Below, piece after piece: positions 9,702 to 19,108 of a stretch of DNA of 64,000 bases; positions within the stretch are counted from its first letter, which is position 1, and every line of letters starts with the position of its first letter. Made by a program: the position numbers and the translations under genes. The notes under the pieces were generated by a model that saw only the letters and a list, made by a program, of their open reading frames with translations, did no database searches and had not been told where the DNA came from. The stretch is taken from contig CANHRG010000003.1 of assembly GCA_947463785.1 (NCBI GenBank), positions 186,001 through 250,000 of the forward strand, read 5' to 3'. Source of the stretch: Sphingobacteriaceae bacterium. Its GTDB lineage: Bacteria; Bacteroidota; Bacteroidia; Sphingobacteriales; Sphingobacteriaceae.

Positions 9702-10709
9702 TTATAATTCGGAATCAGCATGGATGGCTGTCCAAATTAAATCCTTGAGCTCTACCAAACCTTTCTGGGCAACCGATGAGATGAATACGGATGGAATTCC
9801 GGGAAGCTCTTTTTTCATTTCTTGCTGCAATTCATCATCCAACATGTCTGATTTGGTGATGGCTAACACTCTCGGTTTATGCATCAGTTCCGGATTGTAT
9901 ACTTCCAGTTCATGGAGTAAGATTTGGTATTCCTCTTTAATACTCCTGCTGGTATCAGCCGGCACCATAAACAACAATACGGAATTACGCTCAATGTGGC
10001 GTAAAAACCGAAATCCTAAACCTTTACCCTTAGAAGCTCCTTCGATAATTCCAGGGATATCGGCCATGATGAAGGATTTGTTATCCCGGTAGGATACAAT
10101 GCCCAGATTAGGTACCAGGGTTGTAAATGCATAATCGGCAATTTCGGGCTTAGCAGCCGAAACTACAGAAAGTAAGGTTGATTTTCCGGCATTGGGGAAA
10201 CCCACCAAACCGACATCGGCCAGTACTTTTAATTCCAAAATCATCCACTGCTCCAAACCGGATTCACCAGGTTGCGAAAAACGTGGAGTTTGTTGAGTAG
10301 ACGATTTAAAATGCCAATTACCCAATCCACCACGTCCTCCAGGAGTCAGAATTTTGGTCTCCCCGTCTTTTGTAATCTCAAACAAGATTTCTCCAGTTTC
10401 CGCATCTTTTGCGATAGTTCCCAATGGAACTTCCAAAATTTCGTCTTTACCCGTTCTTCCAGTTTTTAGTGCACTTCCACCCGGCTCACCATTTTCGGCA
10501 ATAACGTGTTTGCGGTATTTCAGGTGAAGTAAGGTCCAAAGCTGGGCATTCCCTTTTAGAATGATGTGACCGCCACGTCCCCCATCGCCACCATCAGGCC
10601 CGCCTTTAGCGGTGTGCTTGTCGCGGTGCAAATGCGCTGAGCCTGCCCCTCCATGACCGGAGCGACAACAGATTTTTACATAATCTACAAAATTAGATCC
10701 TTGCGACAT
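9702..10709 (-). CDS. obgE: Obg-family GTPase (CgtA)
   Basis: 335 aa. The N-terminal Obg fold is glycine-rich ([26 protein letters not shown]) and is followed by a G domain with P-loop GFPNAGKST at 170-178, switch region [10 protein letters not shown], and TKSD as the G4 motif. It is an essential 50S-assembly and stress GTPase. The start [13 protein letters not shown] was chosen because it matches homologues; an upstream in-frame ATG would add 16 residues without family support. The long C-terminal extension seen in E. coli is absent. Confidence 0.96.
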   Translation of the reverse strand: MSQGSNFVDYVKICCRSGHGGAGSAHLHRDKHTAKGGPDGGDGGRGGHIILKGNAQLWTLLHLKYRKHVIAENGEPGGSALKTGRTGKDEILEVPLGTIAKDAETGEILFEITKDGETKILTPGGRGGLGNWHFKSSTQQTPRFSQPGESGLEQWMILELKVLADVGLVGFPNAGKSTLLSVVSAAKPEIADYAFTTLVPNLGIVSYRDNKSFIMADIPGIIEGASKGKGLGFRFLRHIERNSVLLFMVPADTSRSIKEEYQILLHELEVYNPELMHKPRVLAITKSDMLDDELQQEMKKELPGIPSVFISSVAQKGLVELKDLIWTAIHADSEL

Positions 10710-10783
10710 TTGACTTTTTATTGGGTACAAAAATAGCGGATGGACAGCTGATGTCACATCCGCTATGCTTTATTTTTTAGGTT

Positions 10784-11356
10784 TTACAGTTGATTAATTA
10801 CCAGACACAGTGAAGCAAAAATTTCATCGATTGCGCCTATACCGTCAATACTATAGAATTTTTGCTGTGCTTTATAGAAATTTGCCACTGGTGCAGTTTT
10901 AGTGTTGTACTCTACGATACGTTTACGAATTACTTCAGGATTGGCATCGTCTGGTCGGCCTGAATCTTTTCCTCTCAACAACAGGCGACGCTCCAATTCA
11001 TCATCATTTACCTCCAAAGCTAACATTCCGGCAATAGCTGAATTTTTTGAAGCCAAGAGCTGGTCTAAAGCCTCAGCCTGTGCCACCGTACGTGGAAATC
11101 CATCAAAAATAAAACCTTTGGCATCTTTATTGGCATCCAGTTTATTGCTGATCATACCAATAACCACATCATCTGGAACTAAAACCCCCTGATCCATCAA
11201 TTTCTTTGCTTCCATACCCAAGCTTGTGCCCTGAGCAATTTCACTTCTCAATAAATCACCAGTAGAAAGATGAATCAACTGATATTGATCGATCAATTTT
11301 TGAGATTGGGTTCCTTTACCTGCTCCCGGAGGGCCAAATAACACCAGATTAAGCAT
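10784..11356 (-). CDS. adk: Adenylate kinase
   Basis: 190 aa. P-loop GPPGAGKGTQS at 8-18, STGDLLRSE in the AMP-binding region, FDGFPRTVAQA signature and a short LID segment (RGKDSGRPDDANPEVIRKR) without the four zinc cysteines. It converts ATP + AMP to 2 ADP. It is followed after 74 bp by obgE in the same direction, a common pairing in Bacteroidota. Confidence 0.97.
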   Translation of the reverse strand: MLNLVLFGPPGAGKGTQSQKLIDQYQLIHLSTGDLLRSEIAQGTSLGMEAKKLMDQGVLVPDDVVIGMISNKLDANKDAKGFIFDGFPRTVAQAEALDQLLASKNSAIAGMLALEVNDDELERRLLLRGKDSGRPDDANPEVIRKRIVEYNTKTAPVANFYKAQQKFYSIDGIGAIDEIFASLCLVINQL

Positions 11357-11383
11357 TTTTTTCTGAATCGTGTTTAAAATTTG

Positions 11384-11413
11384 AAGCCTTTTCGGTTGTG
11401 ATCGAAAAGGCTT
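11384..11413 (-). terminator. Hairpin between tRNA-Arg and adk (possible terminator)
   Basis: A perfect 11-bp inverted repeat, AAGCCTTTTCG at 11384-11394 and its complement at 11403-11413, with an 8-nt loop. It lies 10 bp downstream of the tRNA on the minus strand. The following minus-strand bases contain only a short TTTT run, so termination is possible but weak. Confidence 0.45.
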
Positions 11414-11423
11414 GCATGTATTG

Positions 11424-11497
11424 TGGACCTGAAGGGAGTCGAACCCCTAACCTCCTGATCCGTAGTCAGGTGCTCTATCCAATTAAGCTACAGGTCC
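11424..11497 (-). tRNA. tRNA-Arg (anticodon ACG)
   Basis: A 74-nt cloverleaf can be folded on the minus strand. The acceptor stem GGACCTG pairs with CAGGTCC, the discriminator base is A, the anticodon stem CCTGA/TCAGG encloses loop CTACGGA with anticodon ACG, and the T arm GGGGTTCGACTCCC is canonical. ACG (A34 modified to inosine by TadA in other bacteria) reads CGU/CGC/CGA arginine codons. CCA is not encoded. It stands alone between a peroxiredoxin gene and adk. Confidence 0.95.
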
Positions 11498-11557
11498 TCG
11501 TGTTTAACGGACTGCAAAAATAGCAGTTCCGCTCAAAAAAGCAAAGTGTTTTCGTAT

Positions 11558-12025
11558 TTATTGATTTACTGCTTCACGAATGGCATTAAAATCAGGCAAA
11601 TCACCTGCCGACTCCAATACCTCAGCATATACAATTTCCTGATTTTCATTCAGAACAAATGCCGCTCTTTTCGAAACGCCTTTTAAGTTAAATACGAACT
11701 CTTCGTAACAAGAACCATAGGCTTTAGAAACTTCTTTATTAAAGTCTGATAGTAATGGGAACTGATAATTCTGCTCTTCTTTGAACTTAGCCAAGGTAAA
11801 TGGAGAGTCAACTGAAATGGCGATAACCTCAGCGCCTAATCCTTCGTAGTAACCAAAAGTATCTCTCATGGTGCACAATTGAGTGGTGCACACTCCGGTA
11901 AAAGCCATTGGAAAGAAATGGATAACCACTTTCTTTCCGGCATAATCACTTAAACTTATTTCTTTCAGCTCTGTGCTGAATAATTTGAAATCAGGGGCCT
12001 TTTGGCCTACGCTTAAATTTGCCAT
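11558..12025 (-). CDS. Peroxiredoxin (AhpC/TSA family)
   Basis: About 155 aa, thioredoxin-like fold. The peroxidatic cysteine lies in FFPMAFTGVCTTQLC, the PxxxTxxC motif variant of peroxiredoxins, with a second Cys four residues on and another in YGSCYEEF. It reduces peroxides with a thiol donor in the cytoplasm. It resembles the AhpE/BCP groups; the exact subfamily is not certain. The start MANLSVGQKAPDF was chosen over an ATG six codons upstream because it matches the family N-terminus. Confidence 0.9.
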   Translation of the reverse strand: MANLSVGQKAPDFKLFSTELKEISLSDYAGKKVVIHFFPMAFTGVCTTQLCTMRDTFGYYEGLGAEVIAISVDSPFTLAKFKEEQNYQFPLLSDFNKEVSKAYGSCYEEFVFNLKGVSKRAAFVLNENQEIVYAEVLESAGDLPDFNAIREAVNQ

Positions 12026-12050
12026 GTTTTTTATTTTGGTCAAAGATAAC

Positions 12051-12962
12051 TTAATGAGTAAAGGACTTCAGTTGTTTATCTAAAATTGACAATCCTTCAA
12101 TAAATGAATGCGGCTGATAGCCCAGTTCTCGGATTGTTTTATCTAGAACAAATCCGGTCTTGGGTGGTCGTTTAGCTTTTTGATTTAAGCTTTCAGAACT
12201 AATCGGCTTGATCAGACTTTTATCTAAATGCCAGAAATCCGCTACATTTTCAACCAGTTCAACCATATTCATCAAATCTTTACCAGATGCATTGAAAATT
12301 CCTGTAGCCTCTTTCTTCGCAGCCAACAAGCAACATGCAGCTAAATCTTCAGCTAGGGTAGGCATACGCCACTGGTCGTTAACTACAGAAATGGGATCTC
12401 CTTTTTCCAAAGCCCCTTTGGCCCAAAGCACTATATTGGTTCGGCTCATGTCATTAACAATGCCGTACACAATAATGGTTCTTAAAATAGCCGAACGGCA
12501 TCCCGAAGTTTGAATAATTCGCTCTGCATCTAATTTAGATTGACCGTAAAAACTTAGCGGATTGGGTTCGTCTTCTTCAGTATAGGGGCCATTGGCTCCG
12601 TCGAAAATAAAATCGGTTGAAAGGTGAATTAAATGGATGTTTTTTTCACTACAAATCGTCGCCAAACTCTTCACCGCATCCACATTCAGTTTCCGGCAAG
12701 CCTCACGATCGTCCTCACACGCATCTACATTGGTCATTGCTGCCGTGTGAATGATTACATCGGGTTGAATTTTGGTTATTGTACTGAATAATTGATCAGC
12801 ATCGCAAATATCTAAATCTACGTATTGATAACCCGATGCAACAGGATACCGATTAGGGCCTTTAGAACTGGCAAACAAGTCAATTTCCTGATCTAAAAGC
12901 GCTAAATCGGTAATTTTTTGCCCTAATAACCCATTACTACCCGTAACCAAAATTGTTTTCAT
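12051..12962 (-). CDS. RmlD-like NAD(P)-dependent sugar-nucleotide reductase (SDR)
   Basis: 303 aa extended SDR. N-terminal dinucleotide loop TGSNGLLGQKI, IIHTAAMTNVDACE near residue 75, and the catalytic YGQSKLDAE (YxxxK). The overall order matches dTDP-4-dehydrorhamnose reductase. No other dTDP-rhamnose gene (rmlA/B/C) is nearby, so the function may differ from rhamnose synthesis. It ends 26 bp before the peroxiredoxin start. Confidence 0.82.
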   Translation of the reverse strand: MKTILVTGSNGLLGQKITDLALLDQEIDLFASSKGPNRYPVASGYQYVDLDICDADQLFSTITKIQPDVIIHTAAMTNVDACEDDREACRKLNVDAVKSLATICSEKNIHLIHLSTDFIFDGANGPYTEEDEPNPLSFYGQSKLDAERIIQTSGCRSAILRTIIVYGIVNDMSRTNIVLWAKGALEKGDPISVVNDQWRMPTLAEDLAACCLLAAKKEATGIFNASGKDLMNMVELVENVADFWHLDKSLIKPISSESLNQKAKRPPKTGFVLDKTIRELGYQPHSFIEGLSILDKQLKSFTH

Positions 12963-13006
12963 GCTTCAAAATAGCAGAATTTTAGCGGATGAAACAAATG
13001 CTGTAA

Positions 13007-13300
13007 TCAGCGTTTATCCTTGTAGCGGTTCTGTTCACGGTCTAAGGGGCCCTTGCTTGTTTTTCTGCTCAAAGCTAAAATCAGAATAACAGCCACAATA
13101 ATAATCACAAACCAAACCCATCCTTGGTCGTACCACTTGCCCGTACTGGCTCGTGTGCCCCTGCTCGTTATGGCAGAATCCTGCGCTTTCACGCTTAAAT
13201 TGATCGAAAAGAGGGTTAAAAAAGCACAAACCCTAGGTAATGCTTTAATCATGGTACTTAATACATTCATATTGGTGTTTTTTATCTTCATTTTAAACAC
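13007..13300 (-). CDS. Small exported membrane protein of unknown function
   Basis: Up to 97 aa. An N-terminal signal-like segment (ALPRVCAFLTLFSINLSVKAQ, cleavage after AQ plausible) is followed by a short polar linker and one strongly hydrophobic segment (GWVWFVIIIVAVILILALS), then a basic tail (KDKR). The start may instead be the Met at codon 11 (13270). I do not recognise the family. Convergent overlap with other genes is absent, and the gene lies between the SDR gene and the atpD promoter. Confidence 0.6.
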   Translation of the reverse strand: MFKMKIKNTNMNVLSTMIKALPRVCAFLTLFSINLSVKAQDSAITSRGTRASTGKWYDQGWVWFVIIIVAVILILALSRKTSKGPLDREQNRYKDKR

Positions 13301-13366
13301 TTTAGCTCAGATTAAGTTCTCAGAAATTACGATGAAATAGTCTGTAAAAAATCTTTCAAACTGGTG

Positions 13367-13396
13367 TTTGATTTTCGGCTATAAAATGTATTTTTG
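13367..13396 (+). promoter_or_regulatory. Bacteroidota sigma-A promoter of atpDC
   Basis: A -33 TTTG (13367-13370) and a -7 TATTTTTG (13389-13396, consensus TAnnTTTG) are separated by 18 bp, close to the Bacteroidota primary sigma consensus. This predicts a 5' leader of about 70 nt before the atpD ATG. Confidence 0.75.
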
Positions 13397-13460
13397 CGGA
13401 CCGAAAAGAACCGCCTCTGAAGTGTTAGCTTCAAGTTGGAATAAAAAAATCAAAAAATAG

Positions 13461-14978
<1,518 letters not shown>

Positions 14979-14986
14979 TAGTACAG

Positions 14987-15058
14987 AGTATTTAGTGGTT
15001 AGTATTTAGATCTCATTCTAAAATCTTTCTAACTACTAAGTACTAACTACTAAATACT
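14987..15058. repeat. Imperfect palindromic repeat between atpD and atpC
   Basis: The left arm at 14987-15010 (two copies of AGTATTTAG separated by TGGTT) and the right arm at 15028-15058 (TACTAACTACTAAATACT, preceded by a related CTAACTACTAAG) are nearly complementary: 17 of 18 bases match over the outer part. A long stem in the atpDC mRNA is predicted. The internally repetitive TAGTATTTAG/ACTAACTAC composition is that of a dispersed element rather than coding or leader sequence. Confidence 0.7.
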
Positions 15059-15064
15059 AGAAAA

Positions 15065-15313
15065 ATGAAATTAGAAATCTATACCCCTGATCAAACGGTA
15101 TTTGAAGGTGATATTACTTCAGTAACAGTTCCTGGAACTTCAGGATCTTTCGAAGTATTGAGCGGACACGCTCCGATCATTTCTACCTTAGAATCAGGTA
15201 AAGTAACCGTTCGTGGTACTGATAAAACTGCGAATACCTTTCAAATAAAAGGTGGTGTAGTTGAGGTACTGCAAGATAAAATTGTAGTACTGGCGGACGG
15301 CCTAGCTGAATAA
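15065..15313 (+). CDS. atpC: F1 ATP synthase subunit epsilon (short form)
   Basis: 82 aa, matching only the N-terminal beta-sandwich of epsilon (LEIYTPDQTVFEGDITSVTVPGTSGSFEVLSGHAPIIS...). The C-terminal two-helix inhibitory domain (about 50 aa in E. coli) is absent. This short form is common in Bacteroidota. Regulation of ATP hydrolysis by the epsilon C-terminal helices is therefore not expected here. It follows atpD and is closed by a strong terminator. Confidence 0.95.
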   Translation: MKLEIYTPDQTVFEGDITSVTVPGTSGSFEVLSGHAPIISTLESGKVTVRGTDKTANTFQIKGGVVEVLQDKIVVLADGLAE

Positions 15314-15330
15314 GCAGATCAAACCTAACT

Positions 15331-15359
15331 AAAAAAGCATCCAAATTGGATGCTTTTTT
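15331..15359 (+). terminator. Bidirectional-type terminator after atpC
   Basis: A perfect 14-bp palindrome with a one-base centre: AAAAAAGCATCCAA (15331-15344) and its complement (15346-15359), ending in TTTTTT on either strand. It lies 18 bp after the atpC stop. Confidence 0.93.
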
Positions 15360-15412
15360 GTTTGCCCGCATTCGTATTAACAATTTAATCTTCAAGTTAC
15401 ATTTTCTTAATA

Positions 15413-16126
15413 ATGGTGCTTTATTTTCGAAGCACTATGATTTTATCCATAAAAAACATTTTTGATCGGTCGAAGTGGTATTTTTCTGCTTCATTGGTGC
15501 TAATTGCCCTTTTACTCATTCTTTTATTGACCTTCGGAAAGATAAAATCATTTGTATTACTGAACAGTTTTCATTCTGATTTTCTAGATTGGTTTTTTAT
15601 AGTTTTCACAAATGTTGGTGATGGCATTTTTGCAATTTTACTAGCATTAATAGCTCTTTTAGTTTATCGAAACAAAACTCCTGGATTGGCGATTATATAT
15701 TCATTTCTAGTTTCTGGGATATTAGCACAATTAATGAAAAGAATTGTTGAGGCGCCCAGACCCGGACTAATATTTCAAGATACTGATTATACGAAATTTG
15801 TTGAAGGAGTAAAACTAGCCTTTTATCACAGTTTTCCCTCTGGCCATACTGCTACAGCTTTTGCCATAGTTACTGTAATTGCCACACTAATGAGAAGCAG
15901 AAAATGGCAATTACAATTACTGATTTTAGCAACCTTAGTAGGTTTTTCTCGTATTTATTTGGGACAACACTTTTTGGAAGATACTATTGCAGGAGCAGGT
16001 ATTGGTATCCTATCAGGGGTAGTAGCGATATACTTGGCCAACAACTATCCTTGGCTTAATAAATTCTTAAAAAGAAAATGGGAAAACCCCATTTCAAATC
16101 CTGATCAGGATCACCAATTCATCTAA
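15413..16126 (+). CDS. PAP2-family membrane phosphatase
   Basis: Up to 237 aa with about six membrane segments. All three PAP2 motifs are present: KRIVEAPRP (K109 to R116-P), FPSGH (142-145) and SRIYLGQHFLED (R180, H186, D190). Such enzymes dephosphorylate lipid phosphates, for example undecaprenyl pyrophosphate or phosphatidylglycerol phosphate. The start could be the Met at codon 9 (15437). It is followed after two bases by the GtrA-like gene, so a role in recycling or remodelling a polyprenyl carrier is an inference from context. Confidence 0.88.
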   Translation: MVLYFRSTMILSIKNIFDRSKWYFSASLVLIALLLILLLTFGKIKSFVLLNSFHSDFLDWFFIVFTNVGDGIFAILLALIALLVYRNKTPGLAIIYSFLVSGILAQLMKRIVEAPRPGLIFQDTDYTKFVEGVKLAFYHSFPSGHTATAFAIVTVIATLMRSRKWQLQLLILATLVGFSRIYLGQHFLEDTIAGAGIGILSGVVAIYLANNYPWLNKFLKRKWENPISNPDQDHQFI

Positions 16127-16128
16127 AG

Positions 16129-16512
16129 GTGTACTCTATATTCAAATTAACAATACTTAAATTCGGGGTCGTAGGCATTGCAGGAATGGCGATTGATTTC
16201 TCATGCACATGGTTTTGCAAAGAAAAATTGCATTGGAATAAATACCTTGCTAATTCGGTTGGATTTAGTATGGCAGTGGTGAATAATTTTATTCTTAATA
16301 GAATTTGGACCTTCGGGAATCTGAGCCAGCCTGTCGGTGAGCAATTTCTTAAGTTTCTATTGATTTCTTGCGGCGGACTACTAATAAATAACATAACATT
16401 AAGTTTGCTGATAGCTAGAACCCGTAAAAATTTTTATCTACTTAAGGTGATTGTAATTGGAATTGTATTTATTTGGAATTACCTAATGAATTATTTTTAT
16501 ACGTTTAATTAA
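16129..16512 (+). CDS. GtrA-like membrane protein (GTG start)
   Basis: 127 aa, four predicted membrane segments. It shows the GtrA pattern KFGVVGIAGMAIDFS near the N-terminus and NFILNRIWTF in the middle. GtrA proteins are thought to help move polyprenyl-linked sugars across the membrane for glycosylation of surface polymers. The start codon is GTG, two bases after the PAP2 stop; no ATG fits. The next gene starts directly at the stop codon. Confidence 0.85.
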   Translation: MYSIFKLTILKFGVVGIAGMAIDFSCTWFCKEKLHWNKYLANSVGFSMAVVNNFILNRIWTFGNLSQPVGEQFLKFLLISCGGLLINNITLSLLIARTRKNFYLLKVIVIGIVFIWNYLMNYFYTFN

Positions 16513-18060
16513 TTGGGTTATAAGAAAAAAATTATTGGACTCATTGTACTTGCAAGTACCTTTCGGTTACTATTAGCAAGCAGTATAAACCTTGGTAACG
16601 ATGAGGTTTATTACAGAATTTATGCTCAAGAACTCCACTGGAATTACTTTGACCACCCTCCTTTGGTAGCTTGGCTCATTCGCTTTACCACATACAATTT
16701 AGTTCATGAATCTGAATTATTCATCAGGCTAGGGGCCATACTTTCGGCCGCAACATGTTCCTGGCTACTTTTTATTGCCGGAAAAAAACTAAAAGATGAA
16801 CGAACAGGTTTCCTAGCCGCCTTGATCTACAATTTTAGTATTTATGGTTGCGTTATAGCAGGTACTCTAATTCTACCTGATGCACCGCAAATGGTATGTT
16901 GGACGGCCGCCCTTGTTTTAATGATCAATTTGGCGAAAGATGATGCGATTACCAAGGACAAAGAATACCACTTGATTCTTTTTGGACTAGTAACAGGTCT
17001 GGGTATGATTTCCAAAATACACAGTATTTTTCTTTGGTTTGCACTTTTAGTTTACCTTTTGGTATATCAGCGCAAATGGTTCAGTAAACCTAGTTTATAC
17101 ATTTCCGGCACACTAACCTTGATTATTTTTGCACCAGTAATCAAATGGAATTTTGATCATCATTTTGTTACTTATCTCTACCACAGCAAAAGAGTAAATG
17201 TTGCCAATGGAGGAGTAAATCTTGTGAGTTTTGCCCGATTCACCATTGGACAATTCATTTATATTAGCCCTATCTTGATTTTTTCTCTATTCAAGTCAGC
17301 TTATGATGCTTTAAAAGGACGTTTGACAATAGCAAAACATACTTTAATGATTTTGCTATTCACTGCATTTCCATTGATTACTACCTGCTTATTCATTTCA
17401 CTTTTCAAAGATGTACTTCCGCACTGGACTGGGCCAGCCTATACCGGTTTGATTTTAATTACAGCAGTAAAACTTTCAGATAAAAGATTTAGCAACAGAC
17501 TTCTGTGTACTTCAGGCTTATTTTTAACTATTTTAAGTACTCTGGCAGTTCTTTTCATAAATTTTTATTCTGGCACCATTGGAAATAAATCTCTCAAAAC
17601 TTACGGAAAAGGTGATCTTAGTTTGGACATGTATGGATGGGATCAAACTCGAATATCATTTCAATCTATTTACAAATCGGATATAAAAAATGGCAAAATT
17701 GATCCAGGAGCATATATAATCAGTAATAAATGGTTCCCTGCAGCGCATATAGACCACTATATAGCACAACCTTTGAGTCTTAAATTGATAGCAGTTGGAG
17801 AATTGGCCGACATTCACCAGTATGCTTGGCTAAATCAAAGCAGAAAATTCCCAAGAATTGGAGAAAATGCATATTGTTTGATTCCCTCCGACCATTATTT
17901 TGACCCCTTGAAATTATTTGGTTCCTATTTTAAAAAAATAGAGCTTGAATGCGTAATTCCTATTTACAGAACTGGAAAATTATGCAGAAGGGTCTATGTT
18001 TACCGGTTAGTTTATTTAAAAACTGGCCTAGAATCTCTTCAAGACTTTACAATACGGTAA
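16513..18060 (+). CDS. GT39-like (ArnT/PMT) membrane glycosyltransferase (TTG start)
   Basis: 515 aa. About ten membrane segments. The GT-C signatures are near the N-terminus: NLGNDEVYYRIYAQEL, with the Asp-Glu pair that is catalytic in this superfamily, and YFDHPPLVAWL. It transfers a sugar from a polyprenyl-phosphate donor to an unknown acceptor on the periplasmic face. The frame opens directly after the gtrA stop with TTG, the only plausible start because no Met occurs for about 120 residues. Its 3' end overlaps the convergent ABC ATPase gene by 22 bp. With the two preceding genes it forms a probable surface-glycosylation module. Confidence 0.85.
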   Translation: MGYKKKIIGLIVLASTFRLLLASSINLGNDEVYYRIYAQELHWNYFDHPPLVAWLIRFTTYNLVHESELFIRLGAILSAATCSWLLFIAGKKLKDERTGFLAALIYNFSIYGCVIAGTLILPDAPQMVCWTAALVLMINLAKDDAITKDKEYHLILFGLVTGLGMISKIHSIFLWFALLVYLLVYQRKWFSKPSLYISGTLTLIIFAPVIKWNFDHHFVTYLYHSKRVNVANGGVNLVSFARFTIGQFIYISPILIFSLFKSAYDALKGRLTIAKHTLMILLFTAFPLITTCLFISLFKDVLPHWTGPAYTGLILITAVKLSDKRFSNRLLCTSGLFLTILSTLAVLFINFYSGTIGNKSLKTYGKGDLSLDMYGWDQTRISFQSIYKSDIKNGKIDPGAYIISNKWFPAAHIDHYIAQPLSLKLIAVGELADIHQYAWLNQSRKFPRIGENAYCLIPSDHYFDPLKLFGSYFKKIELECVIPIYRTGKLCRRVYVYRLVYLKTGLESLQDFTIR

Positions 18061-19034
18061 TTGTTTATCTTCAAAAACACCTCATCGCCAACTTTAACTT
18101 GTCCACTGGGAACAGAAAGTGTAAGCGATAATGCTCCGGCTTTTACCTCCAGCTCATCACTGTTTGCCTGATAACGTACCTGCTTTACTTCTGCTGAGAT
18201 TCCTTGCTCTGCAAGACTCAGCTCATAAGGGTAAACTGCCAATCTTTGATCCTCATCCAGCGCTATAGCTAACCAGTTTGCGGCTTCTGCTGGATGTATA
18301 ATGTTCGCTTCCAAAAGCAATTCGGCTACATACGCATTTACCGGCTGTTGCACAATTTGTTTGGGGTGATCATTTTGCAAGATCTTCCCATTTCGGATAA
18401 CTAATAAGTGATCAGCTAAAGAAAGTCCATCAAAAGGATCGTGAGAAACCAAAATTAGGGTAATACCTAACTGGGTCGACAAACGTTTCAGGTCAGCCCG
18501 CAACTGCTTGCGCATCATCACATCCACCTGACTGAAGGGTTCATCCAGCAACAAAACTTCGGGTTGAGTAACCAAAGCACGGGCAATGGCCACACGCTGT
18601 TGCTCTCCTCCGCTCAAATCCACTGTACGTCGTTCAGCCAGATGATCTATACGAAGAAACTCCATGGTTTCCAAAGTTTTTCGCCGCTTAGCCTGTAAAT
18701 CTGTATTCGACAACATGCAAGCAATATTTTCGTAAACCTTGGCATAGGTGTTCAAATTAAAATCCTGGGCGATTATTTTCATCTTTTCATGACCAGGAAT
18801 CAATTGTTCTTGCGGCCCTAGTACTCGTTTTCCTTTGAAAAGTATTTCACCTTTTTCTGGACTGAGCAAACCGTATATTAATTTCAATAAGGTGCTTTTC
18901 CCAGATCCGCTTTGTCCTAAAACAGCAACAAATTCACCCTGCGCTATCTGAAGATCGATATCAGAAACTCCTGCCAAGGGATTACCTGGATAAGATTTGG
19001 AAACCTGATTGAGGTGGATATAAGGTTCGGGCAT
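18039..19034 (-). CDS. ABC transporter ATP-binding protein with C-terminal TOBE-like domain
   Basis: 331 aa. Walker A GQSGSGKST, signature LSGGEQQRVAIARA, Walker B VLLLDEPFSQVD and the switch histidine in ILVSHDPFDG are all present. The last ~70 residues (SLAEQGISAEVKQVRYQANSDELEV...) look like an OB/TOBE regulatory domain as in PotA/CysA-type importers. No permease or binding protein is adjacent, so the substrate is unknown. The start MPEPYIHL was chosen because the longer frame includes the terminator of the upstream gene. Confidence 0.85.
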   Translation of the reverse strand: MPEPYIHLNQVSKSYPGNPLAGVSDIDLQIAQGEFVAVLGQSGSGKSTLLKLIYGLLSPEKGEILFKGKRVLGPQEQLIPGHEKMKIIAQDFNLNTYAKVYENIACMLSNTDLQAKRRKTLETMEFLRIDHLAERRTVDLSGGEQQRVAIARALVTQPEVLLLDEPFSQVDVMMRKQLRADLKRLSTQLGITLILVSHDPFDGLSLADHLLVIRNGKILQNDHPKQIVQQPVNAYVAELLLEANIIHPAEAANWLAIALDEDQRLAVYPYELSLAEQGISAEVKQVRYQANSDELEVKAGALSLTLSVPSGQVKVGDEVFLKINNYRIVKS

Positions 19035-19049
19035 GGGTTCAAAGATAAG

Positions 19050-19082
19050 TAAAAACCCCGCCTCCATGTGATGAAGCGGGGT
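19050..19082 (-). terminator. Terminator after the outer-membrane barrel gene
   Basis: Inverted repeat ACCCCGC (19055-19061) / GCGGGGT (19076-19082), followed on the minus strand by a run of five T. It lies 27 bp after the stop of the gene at 19109-20050 and just before the ABC ATPase start. Confidence 0.85.
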
Positions 19083-19108
19083 GCTTTTACAGGTAGATGA
19101 GAAATGGG

